Of a stretch of 64,000 nucleotides of DNA, positions 27,259 through 37,310 are shown piece by piece. The position numbers and the translations under genes are program-made. This DNA comes from Cephalotrichum gorgonifer (lineage: Eukaryota > Ascomycota > Sordariomycetes > Microascales > Microascaceae). Under the pieces are notes generated by a model that saw only the letters and a list, made by a program, of their open reading frames with translations, searched no databases and was not told the origin of the DNA. The stretch lies in contig ONZQ02000007.1 of the NCBI GenBank assembly GCA_900312665.1, positions 637,156 through 701,155 on the forward strand, written 5' to 3'. Position 1 is the stretch's first letter, and every line of letters starts with the position of its first letter.

Positions 27259-30200
27259 TCACGTCCGCCTTAACACCCGACTAATGAACCCCCCGCCGCC
27301 GCCCCTGCCCCCCTTCAGCTGATCCACCTCCCGCGGGGGCGATTCCCCACGGCTGACCTCTACATACTCTCCCGACGAAGGGCGTTCCCCTGCGAGATCG
27401 AAGTAGCCTTCCACGGCCTTCGAGTGGCCAGGCGCCCTCTCAGGAGTAGGAGCGGCCGCCTCGGGTGAGGACGACTTACCGCCGGTCTTCGAGTAGCCTG
27501 GCGCCCACTCTGGAGTGGGAGCGGCCGCCTCGGGCGGGGACGCCTTACCGCCGGCCTCTCGCATCTTCGTGAGTCCCCGCTCGAGGGGACCCACCATCTG
27601 CGCCTTCATATCCCCAAAGTCGTCCCCGCGCTCCCGTCTCCGCTCCCTTGTGTTCTCGGGCCCGTAGCTCGCCATGGCCCTGCAGAGCTCGGGGAACGTC
27701 GCCCGGAACCACCTCTCCAGCTCTTCCTCCTGCGGCCCGAGTGCCTCTTGCCTCTCCCCCTCCGTGGGTGAGTGCGCCCTGGCCCCTAGATCCTCCGCCT
27801 CCCTTGTTTCTCGCCACGTCGCGTACTCGCGCTCCGACCTGGCAATGTCCTCTTTCAAGACCGATCGCCTCCTCAGCGCATCAGCGTGCTCCCTGCCCTC
27901 CCCGGTCATCCTGGCGCCCCCGATGTGCCTCCCGAAACTAGCGCTGAACTCGCGGTAGTGGCCCTTGAGGACGTATACATCCCCGTCCCAACCCCACACG
28001 CCGAACCGTGCGGCGAGGGTCACCGCTGCGGGGCACTCCCAGGCAGATTCGAGGGCCCGGGAGTAGAAGACTATGCACCGGGCCATCTGCCAAGTGGCGA
28101 AGGCCCTGCGGCTCTGGTCGTCTGTGAAGGCCGCCTCAATCATCCCAAAGGGCGCCTGACGAAGGAAAGAGACGGGCGCGCGGAGGTTCGCTGCGCCGTG
28201 GATGTGGGACCTCTCAAACTCGGTTGGTGCTCGCAGGTCGACGAGTAGGACCTGACCCGGGAGAGAAAGTTCGAGGAGCTCGTTGAGACTGCCGGCGAGG
28301 ATCATTCTGGGTCCTGGGGGGGCTGCCTGCGGCCTGTAGCCGGCCCCGAGCCCCTCTAGCTGTTGTATCACTACGTCCCGCTCGCGCCGGAAGTGATACC
28401 ACGCCTATAGATCAAACTCGTTAGCAGGCCTACGACTGACTAGATCTTTGGGGCAAAGATATAAAGCTCACCTCGACGTGGATAGCTTCTACACCGAGGT
28501 TCGACGCGATAAACTCCCGCTCCGCATCACTTGGGTGGGGATTGCGCTGGAAGTAATGCTCGAGCCTGGTCTCGATGTGATTTGCGAAATTTGGTGGTTC
28601 CGGGACGTTATCGCCAAACGTCGTCCTCCGCCCGCTGCGGTGTTGGTTGTAGATTAGGGCCCTGGATATATCCGTATTTCCCACCACGCTAGTCATCGGT
28701 GCGCTGGGCGCCTCCGAAAGGACGGTCACCGTTCGTGAAGGCGGGACGGGTCTCACATAGGGCCCGGGGGTGTGCGTCGGTGGAGAATACTGAGGTGCAG
28801 GCCTGTAATTCTGGATGGCGCTGGATATTTCGGACGGCGTTATCGTGGTGCCATCGTCGAAGAACCCCCGCTCTGAGAGGGCGTCGGCTACTGAAGGGTT
28901 CCTTGGTAGGCTACTAGACTGGTTCCTGAGCTCGTTCCTGAGTTCGTTCCTCAGCTCGCTCCTTATCTCGCTTCTTAGCTCGCTTCTTAACTCGCTCCTT
29001 ATCTCGCTCCTAACTTCGTTCCGAATGCTCGGCGTCATCTCAATCTTCACAGGCTGGCGTGGCGTCTGTTCCATAGCCATGTTGTTCGACCGGATAAAGG
29101 CCACGAAGGATGTTGCGTGATCCTCTGGTAGGAGGTCCCAAATCATGACCGGCATCGAGAGGAGCAGAAGAGTGGAGTGGCTCTTGAAAACCCCTTGAAC
29201 CTTGACGTACTTGGCCAGCGCAGGGAAACTCGCTAGCCAGGTCTCCCAGGCGCCGAGGTCCAGCCTCTGGTCTTCTTCCAGGGCAAGTGATATCATCACG
29301 TGGGGGGTCTGCTCGTCGGGTTCCGATACTCCACTTGCGGCCGCAACGGTGCTGGAGGACTCGGGGGTCCCCACGATGACCTCTTCAGAGCTGCTATCTG
29401 CAAAAACAGGGTCATACGTCGGGATTCCGGCCCTGCGGGCGGTCGGTGGGCCCGGTGGTGGCCGATCCGGCGGCGGCGGCGGCGGCGGCGGAGATTCGCA
29501 CGAGCGAATGCGCGCAACCTCGATGCTAGGAGCCTTGTGGTCCGAGGTCATCATGAAGTGGACTGGCGTTGATCGCGCCTCGAAATACTTGCCGTTGATC
29601 ATGATCGGACGCGGGTGTTTTAGGCGGGCGAGGACCTCTGCGTGCAGCATCGCGGCGGAGAAAGTTCGGTGGTGCCATTCCTGCAGAACCTCAATCAGGG
29701 CGTTCGTGAACGAGTACCGGCCGGGATCGGGCGCGATGGCGTCCCAGCTCGAGGCCGAGATGGTTTCCGTCGTGCTGTTTCCCGAGGAGAAGGTCGCACT
29801 AGCAGCCCCGGCACAGCAGTCTAGGAGAATCAGGATATCCGACACCGACCTCTCGAGGAGAGTCTGGATAGCGGACCATCTAGGCAGGTTAGCAGATGCG
29901 GAGCAGGCGGGCGGGAACAAGAAACATGGGGGACTGCTTACTGTAACCAAGGCGAGTCGGGATTCCGCGTGCTATATCAACCAAGGTGTCAGCCTTCCTC
30001 CTCCCCAGAGCCGATTCTCCAGGGGACGTTGCAACATACGCGCACCATCGACTCTGCCTCGCCTCGTCGATCCTCGCGTGGCCCCCGTAATATATGAGGA
30101 AGAGTGTATCCTGAGACTCCTCTTCCTTTATGAGACGGCCAATCCTCATCATGAGATCCAAATGCGCGTTGTCGGCAGGGATGGCGAAGATCTCGGTCTC

Positions 30201-30605
30201 GAATGCGTAATCCTCTCGAAGGCACTTCTCCAGATCCTCCAGCTCGGGGAGGACAAAGAGGTCGTCGGTACTCCAGTGTAATAGGAGCGCGTGGACCTTC
30301 TTGTATCTCTGGGTGGAGCGAGCTCGGTTCGGAAACGCTCGACTCGCGGACTGGGCGGGAGTGGTGTTAGGAGAATCATTTCACGATAATTCGTGCGATG
30401 GTTTCTTCGAGTTGGAAGGGAGTCTTACCTCTTCAAGCGTATGCGCAAAGTGGGAGATGTGTTTTACGTGGTAGCTCGTGCGACTAATGTCATGAGTAGC
30501 GGATGCCGGACTTGGGCCCGAGGGAGGCTGGAGAACATCACAGTTAGAGTCCCGACTTTCACGCTCCTCAAAGTGATTATGTCGTTCCATTTTGACAGGT
30601 TTCAC
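27259..30605 (-). CDS. Caspase-like / homeodomain-like / rhodanese-like fusion protein
   Basis: Four exons (30429-30605, 30040-30350, 28472-29879, 27259-28404) give 1013 residues; introns of 78, 160 and 67 nt join in phase. Residues 55-290 resemble the fungal caspase-like (clan CD, C14-type) family. The conserved entry YKKVHALLLHW is followed by YYGGH with the presumed catalytic His150, then ILILLDCC with presumed Cys185. A Pro-rich linker and a domain around MISLALEEDQRLDLGAW follow, then a charged segment of repeated SE(L/I)R tetrads. Residues about 590-645 read as a degenerate homeodomain: NPHPSDAEREFIASNLG, then AWYHFRRER, where the usual Asn51 is Phe. Residues about 666-790 are rhodanese-like (LLVDLRAPTEFERSHIHGA), with Ser747 where the catalytic Cys would sit (IVFYSRALESAW), so probably a non-enzymatic binding fold. 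The C-terminus carries two copies of a 23-residue repeat. Role unknown; death- or stress-signalling proteolysis is inference. The upstream minus-strand leader is pyrimidine-rich. Confidence 0.8.
27419..27556 (-). repeat. 69-nt tandem duplication inside the caspase-like gene
   Basis: Two adjacent 69-nt units encode two diverged copies of a 23-residue segment with the core EAAAPTPE(W/R)APG(Y/H)SK. The unit length is a multiple of three, so the reading frame is kept. The copies differ at several bases, so the duplication is not brand new or a sequencing artefact. Confidence 0.8.
28922..29024 (-). repeat. 12-bp minisatellite encoding SE(L/I)R tetrads
   Basis: About eight imperfect 12-nt units, on the minus strand of the form CGA/G-AGC-GAG-NTN, encode alternating Arg-Ser/Asn-Glu-Leu/Ile tetrads. 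A four-residue period of alternating charge with a hydrophobic residue suggests a short charged helix. Units vary by single bases, which suggests replication-slippage expansion followed by drift. Confidence 0.85.
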
Positions 30606-31618
30606 ACTCCGATGTCCATCGCACGTACGCTTGATTGCAGCCCTCCCCCGACCGGTCTCCTCGACCGTATCGTCACATACGGGGTCTGTGGCATGACTGC
30701 TTCTGTTTTTTGGGCCAAGTGAGGGCAGAATGACGACCGTCGACTCCCTGGAAGTCGAAAGAAGAGAGAGGTGGGGGATAGAGCGGGTGGAGAGGGTGAG
30801 AGAATATCAGACCGGATGAGATAGAATGAGAAAGGGAACGAGGGGAGGACGAGAGAAGAGGATGAGACGGGACAAGAGAGACGTCGTCACCAAACGCGGC
30901 TATACATGCATCATAAGAGGGTGATCTAGGTCGCCCGGAAATGGACTATGGAGGGACATGGACACAGAATTCGACGAGGAAGATGATCGGGTATTTCCTC
31001 GAAAAGGGCATCATGTCGAGTGCGTGGTTATTTCGACGGCCGCTGGATCTTGCTCAAGTCGACGAGGGGCAGGCACACCGGCGATCATTGCGGATCTTTT
31101 GGGGCGGCTTTTGTTGCGATCGGTGTCTTAATTAGGCTTAGCGTGTCTATCATGTCGGTGACCAAAGAGGTCCACGGGGTGGGTATCGGTACTTTGATAG
31201 GCCCCTATAAAATAGGTATTCCTGAGGCGCTCTGGCCACTGGCCTACCGTCTTTTGGCGTCGAATATCCACCAGAACGTGCATGGGGGGCCAGATCGCTC
31301 ACTGTGGAGTTCATGTACTGTACGGCCGCGCCTGAGCTTGACAACACGGCACTGCCGAGTGCCACCAGCCAATGGACACAAGACCCCTTTCCACATCTCC
31401 ACCACACACCTTACCAAAAGCTCCCAATCGAGCTCCCGAGCTAGGCCTGCGTCGCCGAACCGATCAATAAGGTATTATTACGGAGGAACTTACGACTATT
31501 ACTCGTAATACCACGGAATCTCCGTCCCTCTGGCCATCTTTACCGTTTCGGCCGACCGCAGGTCCCCCCCAAACCCACACACCAAAAAAGGACCACCCGA
31601 GGCAGTCCCAGCATCATC
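30606..31618. promoter_or_regulatory. Shared intergenic region of a divergent gene pair
   Basis: About 1.0 kb separates the start codons of the caspase-like gene (leftward) and PBN1 (rightward). From about 30756 to 30882 the plus strand is almost purely purine, which is a CT-rich tract in the leftward direction, a common feature near transcription starts in filamentous fungi. No coding exon is convincing inside. Individual factor sites cannot be assigned by eye. Confidence 0.5.
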
Positions 31619-33201
31619 ATGAAGCGGAGAATTACTCTAGCTCACAAGCCGGAACACGGCATCGACCCAGCCGCAGTCCGCCTCATCGACGGTACTATTT
31701 CGGGCCCCGAGGTACTAGCCGCCAAGCAGGAACGTCTGGTCTTTAGTCCGGACGAGCTTCCTGATGAGGTTGCCATCCCACTCAGCCGCTGCCCAGGTCA
31801 GCTTCACGTGAGATGGGGCGCATCCTCGAGCTATGAGTCGCCAGAGCTGCTCAGCTCCAGGGTGTCCCCTGGGCTACATGTTTTCTACTCGCCTACTGAA
31901 AAACCCGAAGACAAACTGTACGTACATAGGCGGAATCTACTCCTCGCTAGAAAGATGAAATTGACGCGTTCTATAGGACCTTGCTCTGCTCATCTCTCGA
32001 GCTGTTCTTCGGAGGGCTCGAGTGTAGTGACCCAGCTTCGTTCATCAAGCTCCCTTCAACAGACGGAGATGGTCGTAGCGACACTTTCCAGTACTATCAA
32101 ACTTATGAGCCAGATCATCTTATCAGCAGGCTCGAATCCATCCTTTGTGCCAGCAGGCCTGATGACGACGAATGCAGCGCCCGCGTTCGGGCATTACGGG
32201 ATGCGGTCTCCGTCGACATATTCTACGACACCAAACAGGACATCCTCAGACTCGAAGCCCTCTGGGCCAGCGACAGGTTTACCGTGGGAGTGAAGCCCGT
32301 CAACGGACACAGAACCGAGATTGGCATTCTCGCCACGGACCCGTCCGGCGGAGAAGTCCACGAGCTTGGCGTTGGTGGTTTCCTCATCTCTACGCCCGAC
32401 GAGAAGAAGGAGCCCTCACTGCTCGCCTTCACTGTGCCGTCGCGCCACCGCCGAGCCAATGGGAGCTTCTCCGCAAAGTTCCTTTCGCCACATGGCCTTC
32501 ATCCTACCTTACAGCTGGCAGTCTCGTCTGCCACGCCCCCAGTCGGGTTCGAGGATCAGGGGGGCTGTAGTCTACACGCCTACCTGACACTGCCGAAAAC
32601 GATATTTGCGGACCGCTACCAGCTAGCGGATGACCTCTTCATGTTATCCAAGAACCTCTCGAGCCTGAGGTACGCGAGCCACCCCGTTGACCTGGAGATG
32701 CCAGCGTACAAGACTCCGGCATGGGGCTCTACCGTCCTCCTAGACCTTGCGCCCCCACCCGCCCCCGGAACATCTACAGACGAGCCCTCTGCCTGGACCG
32801 CGGAGGTTCCGCTGCACCTGCGGTACATGGCTCCCGCGCAAGGCGGGTTCTCTGAAACGCAGGTCCCCTACCCTGTTGTCTTTTGGACCTGCCGAGCTGC
32901 CGAAGATACCACATTCTCGGTGAGCCCATGGGACAGGGCGTCTCTCGGGTACGACGCGCTGTTCGAGCCAAGAACTGTCTTCTGGCACGTGGAACCTCAC
33001 CCGGAAACTACAGGAGACGGGCTGGTCATGAAGACCGAAGTGCCCGTCCTAGCGACGGAGAAGTCGGGGTGGGTGGAGATCGGAACGGCGGGGACCATTC
33101 TTATCGGGTTTGTGTGGGTTCTTTACTCGCTGTTCTCTGCTGCCCGAGGAGGTGGGAGATCGGCGGGCGGTACAGCAGCACGAGCGAAGAAGGAACAGTA
33201 G
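31619..33201 (+). CDS. pbn1: PBN1/PIG-X-type ER subunit of GPI mannosyltransferase I
   Basis: Two exons, 31619-31917 and 31977-33201, give 507 residues. The 59-nt intron has donor GTACGT and acceptor CTATAG, and it restores the frame between two otherwise shifted halves. The protein has the order expected of fungal PBN1: a basic start (MKRRITLAHKPE), a soluble lumenal beta-rich region containing LHVRWGASSSYE and RVSPGLHVFYSP, the central TLLCSSLELFFGG segment, the PIG-X-like region near PLHLRYMAPAQGG and YPVVFWTC, and one C-terminal transmembrane helix (about residues 471-489) with a short basic cytosolic tail ending KKEQ. In yeast, Pbn1 stabilises the catalytic subunit Gpi14, which adds the first mannose to GPI precursors in the ER. 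No signal peptide is obvious, as in the family. The start codon is preceded by CATC and no in-frame ATG lies close upstream. Confidence 0.85.
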
Positions 33202-34273
33202 ATATAGATGGGACCCGCGGAAGCGTTTGACCGGGTTGTCTGCCGCCTTTGTTTGGATTTGGCGCCTGGTGTCACGGAGCAATGCCAATCGCTTGTGTAA
33301 GAGGGGTTCTGTAGTATATATTTAACCCAAGTTCAATTTACGAATCGACCGGCGTTTGTGACAGGGGAGAAAAACATGGCGCGTACGTGGTTGCTACTGT
33401 TAATGTGCCTAACTGAGAGACGGGTTAACTAGATAATATCATAAGTACAAGTACAGCCAGGATCCACCACGGACGCTTATCTGCCCACATGCTCCGTGCA
33501 TGGCGTGTTGGCGCAATCTGTTCCTGGCAGGATATCACCCACCCCGCAACTTTAATTGAACGTACACAGCAATAACATGGATGGATATCCAACTCTTAAT
33601 TTAACGACAACGGAGCCTGGTGAATATGCCCTAGCATTTGCCCGCGGAGGGGCAAGAAACTGAGTAGGTTCTGGGCTGTCACATTCTCTTGGTAGTACAA
33701 GTAGGGGTATTAATAATGGAACCATTCCCTGCTGGGAAATCATTAGTCCTCCGCACCTTCCCTTGAGTCAAGCCCCTTGGGGACCTACCCTGTTTGCCAT
33801 GGATCCGGCCAATCATCCCTGCGCGGGGAACCGCATCCGTCCGTGAGAATGGGAAGGCACGAGCGGCTCTTGGCTCCCGAAGGGGGCAGTTGCAGGGCAA
33901 ACGCATCGATAGTTTGCCCGTTGGTAAACACCCCTGCCGTTTCTAGCGGTTTGCCATGGGTGCTGGCAACAACGACCACCGCGCGCTCCTCCGAGGATTT
34001 TGCTCGGGCCATAATGCATCTTGAACTTCCAACTCCCTTTATATTCCTTGTCTGCTCCTCGCAGGTATCATCAAGCTGCCCTTCTTTAGATCTACCCCTA
34101 ATACCTTGAACCTTCAACATACTTAGTACATAATACCTATAATCCCTTTCACATCCTAAACCTAGAGATATCCAAACCTCTGCCTACAAGCCTCGCTCAC
34201 CTACAAAGCCCTCGGACTGTTTCTCTACCCAGCACGGGGTCTGGTACCTAGGAAATCTAGCGTCCTACAATTC
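33202..34273. other. Intergenic region, PBN1 to oxidase gene
   Basis: Contains the presumed 3' UTR of PBN1 and the promoter of the downstream FAD oxidase. A repeat-like ACAAGTACAAG-type motif sits near 33446 and again near 33698. No gene is seen. Confidence 0.5.
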
Positions 34274-36442
34274 ATGGACTCTCAACGTAGCCATCCCCGT
34301 CTTCGCTGGAGGCCACGCCCCTATCTATGGGAAGTGGATCTCCGGCCGACCTCCGTCTCCCTCCACGACGACCTAGTTGGCCTTCGCGTCGCCATATCCA
34401 AACGCTCCCGCAATGAAGTCTACCTAATTACACGCATTTGTCCGTCTCCATCTCCGTCCTCTTCCCCTACCGGCCCACCACCCCTTCACTCTTCAGTCAC
34501 CACCCCTACGGCTCCGTCCCCTACGTGGGTCATCTTCAAGTACCGAAGCACCAACGTCCACCGCGTCACGTTTCAGAAGATTCGCCTCGACAAGCTTCCT
34601 CTCGGCGGGAACCCTATCACACCGTGGACCTACATCCTCGGAAACGACGGTCACCTGGGTGAGATTGCATGGGTCGAGGACGGGTACTTCACCCGAGATG
34701 CGTCCCTACCAATGAACGAGCCCACGGAACCGTGGATTGATAGCGTCGTTCCCTACGAGCTGGCGAATGACGGGAGACTCCTCGTCTGGACGCCGGCCAT
34801 GATGTTATGCCCGTCCATAGACGAGCTGCCGGGAGTCATGGGGTGGCTGCACAGGGGTTTGCTGAGCGGGAAGAAGATTAAGGCGGGCGGTTCTTTCCAC
34901 GCGTGGTCTAATATCGCGGTGACGGATGGCATCCAGATTGTACCATGGAACCTAAAGCTACTCACGCGCGCGACCGAGGAGGTCCCCCCCGTTTATAAAC
35001 AGAATGCAAAGTTTGAGCATCACCTGCTGATCCGAGGCGGTTCAGGAAACACGCTTCGCGAGCTGAACCAGTACGCGTGGGAGCAGGGTCTCGGATTCCC
35101 AGCCTTGGGAGGGTTCGACGGTCAGACCATTGGCGGTATGTTCAACACGGGTACCCACGGGTCGGTTCTCACGACGTCACACTTGGTCGACGCCATAGTC
35201 AGCCTCGACCTCATACAGGCCACGGGGAAGCTCATCCGAATCGAACCCGCCGATGGTATCACCGACCCGGCAGCCTTCGCGGCGGAGTGTGGTTGCAATG
35301 ATGCCCGCCTCACCCAAGACGATGGCTATTTCAACGCCGTCCTCATTAACATGGGCACCATGGGCGTCGTCGCGTCCTACGTGCTCAAGCTGACGCCCAG
35401 GTACCATCTCAAAGAAGTCCGCACACAGAGCTCCATATCCGAGGTGAAGGAGAAACTATCTGGCGGGAAGATCTACTCGCTCTCCAGCGTCGCGGCCAGT
35501 CATCCTCCCAGCCAGATAGCCCAGACCCCACCTCGGATTTCGGACGGCTCGGACGGAGGGTTCCGCGGCCATCCCTACCCGGCCTACCACTTTGAGCTCC
35601 TCATCAACCCGCATGGCACGAAAGTCGTCATCACGACTCGGCATCCCCTCCCGGTAGACGACTCGGCGGACGCAAAGATGCATTTCCAACCCCCTGGACG
35701 AGATCTGATCCGGACGCTCCAGCGCGGCGCCCGTTTCAGTCGCAGCAGAATCCCGACGTGGTTCCAGGAGCGTTTCGGGCTCCTCTTAGTCACAATCGTG
35801 GACACACTAATCGCTCTATTGCCCCCCCTAGTCCCCCGACTGAACGACACCGCCATGGCGTCCCTTATGAGGGAAGCCTACATCGACCGCAGCTTCAACG
35901 TCTTCAACATCGGCCCGGGGACGAATGACATCCCGGCCCTGGCCTGCTCCATTTTTGTGCCTGTAGAAAACGACGCGTATCTGATCGCTCTGGATACGAT
36001 ACAGAAGACGGCTGGGGAGTTTGCGGCGAAGGGGATGTACAATACCGCCCCTTTGGCCATGCGGTTCGTCAAGGGGTCCAGGGCATTCTTGGGAATTCGG
36101 GAGGATTCGTGTTCTTTTGAGTTTATATTTACTGCCAGGACGGCACACGCGCAGCGGGTTATTGACGGGTACGATGCGGCGCTCCGGGATGCGCTGTCTT
36201 CTTTCTTCCACGATGCAGAGGACACGGAGAAGCACATCGATGGGGCTGCAGAGGGGAAACACAGAGTCAGGGTCCACTGGGGCCAGATGATGAGGGAGCC
36301 TGATGCCAAGACACTGATGGGGATGTATCCCTTATATCCACGCTGGCGGGAGATAAGGGATGAACTGGATCCGGGCGAGGTGTTTTTGAATCAGTGGCAG
36401 GCAAGGGTGCTCCCGAAGGCTGGCGCAGTGGGAGACGTGTAA
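34274..36442 (+). CDS. FAD-linked oxidase of the aldonolactone oxidase type
   Basis: Single exon, 722 residues. From about residue 170 the protein follows the vanillyl-alcohol oxidase superfamily (PCMH FAD-binding fold). SIDELPGVMGWL is followed by KIKAGGSFHAWSNIAVTDGI, where His209 aligns with the His that carries FAD covalently in L-gulonolactone/D-arabinono-lactone oxidases. Then come LGFPALGGFDGQTIGGMFNTGTHGS and VLINMGTMGVVASY. The C-terminal part is an aldonolactone-oxidase-type substrate domain with HWGQ at about 668 and the closing motif ELDPGEVFLNQW. The reaction is therefore probably oxidation of an aldono-1,4-lactone or similar sugar derivative with O2 as acceptor, but the substrate is unknown. 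The protein has about 165 extra residues at the N-terminus compared with yeast ALO1, including a Ser/Pro-rich stretch, so it may be a paralogue and not the erythroascorbate enzyme itself. A hydrophobic segment lies at about residues 515-535. Confidence 0.85.
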   Translation: MDSQRSHPRLRWRPRPYLWEVDLRPTSVSLHDDLVGLRVAISKRSRNEVYLITRICPSPSPSSSPTGPPPLHSSVTTPTAPSPTWVIFKYRSTNVHRVTFQKIRLDKLPLGGNPITPWTYILGNDGHLGEIAWVEDGYFTRDASLPMNEPTEPWIDSVVPYELANDGRLLVWTPAMMLCPSIDELPGVMGWLHRGLLSGKKIKAGGSFHAWSNIAVTDGIQIVPWNLKLLTRATEEVPPVYKQNAKFEHHLLIRGGSGNTLRELNQYAWEQGLGFPALGGFDGQTIGGMFNTGTHGSVLTTSHLVDAIVSLDLIQATGKLIRIEPADGITDPAAFAAECGCNDARLTQDDGYFNAVLINMGTMGVVASYVLKLTPRYHLKEVRTQSSISEVKEKLSGGKIYSLSSVAASHPPSQIAQTPPRISDGSDGGFRGHPYPAYHFELLINPHGTKVVITTRHPLPVDDSADAKMHFQPPGRDLIRTLQRGARFSRSRIPTWFQERFGLLLVTIVDTLIALLPPLVPRLNDTAMASLMREAYIDRSFNVFNIGPGTNDIPALACSIFVPVENDAYLIALDTIQKTAGEFAAKGMYNTAPLAMRFVKGSRAFLGIREDSCSFEFIFTARTAHAQRVIDGYDAALRDALSSFFHDAEDTEKHIDGAAEGKHRVRVHWGQMMREPDAKTLMGMYPLYPRWREIRDELDPGEVFLNQWQARVLPKAGAVGDV

Positions 36443-37310
36443 TGTGTTCTTGTAGTTGTTAGGGGATCGCCTCGTTATTACAGACTGGTCATTTGGGGGT
36501 CGTTTGAGGTCCGGGACTGGTTTCTCTGAATATTCTTAAGGTTCATCTGAGGGCGTTCGGATCTTCCTGTCTCGCCCTATTTATTAAGTGCCTTTCTAGA
36601 CCCCGTTTGGATGCTGAGTTTCCTACCCCTAAAAACACACCCTAATTCGTAAATACTCCGCATGGCATACCTAGGCTACATATTTGATAGACCACCTCGG
36701 CTTAGCTAACCTCACATTTACAGACTTGTCCGGTTCCCCGAAAACTTTTAGATCTGGATCGTGACAGGAAGCACAGCCCACCACTAGAGGCCTCACATTT
36801 TCACTCATCCACGGCAGATGTCCAGCCATAGATTCCACTCGTTGGCCACAAAGTAGGAAAAGGGAAAAGAAGAGGACAGGATAAAGGTGTTATCATACCC
36901 ATACCTTCTATGGGCTAGTGCTTAGATCGTATAGCTGCTTGTAACCAAAAAAGGGTTGCAAATCTAACTAAGATCCAGAAAATACGACACTTGACTGCGC
37001 CACACATCTCCACATTACGATGTCTGTCCCCTCTTCCCCCCTTCCCGCCTTTTCCTTCGTTTCTTCCTGCCATAACTAACTCCCAACGAGCCGTTGCTGG
37101 TACATGGCTTCGCCATGTTATCGGTCATGATTACTATTACAAACAAAGAGAAGGAAAAAAAAACCCCCCGGTATCTAACAAGCCCCTTTGTTCACGGACT
37201 TCTGCCCAGCATGATATCCTCCCCTCTCCATCTCCTTCAACTTATATACCCTCCTAAAAAAAGATATTTTTCAACAATCCAAACAACGTGGGGTTCGTAA
37301 GAGAACAGAT
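36443..37310. other. Convergent intergenic region
   Basis: Lies between two genes that end toward each other (oxidase rightward, Cas1-type gene leftward). It is relatively AT-rich and contains the presumed 3' UTRs of both. No gene is seen. Confidence 0.6.
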
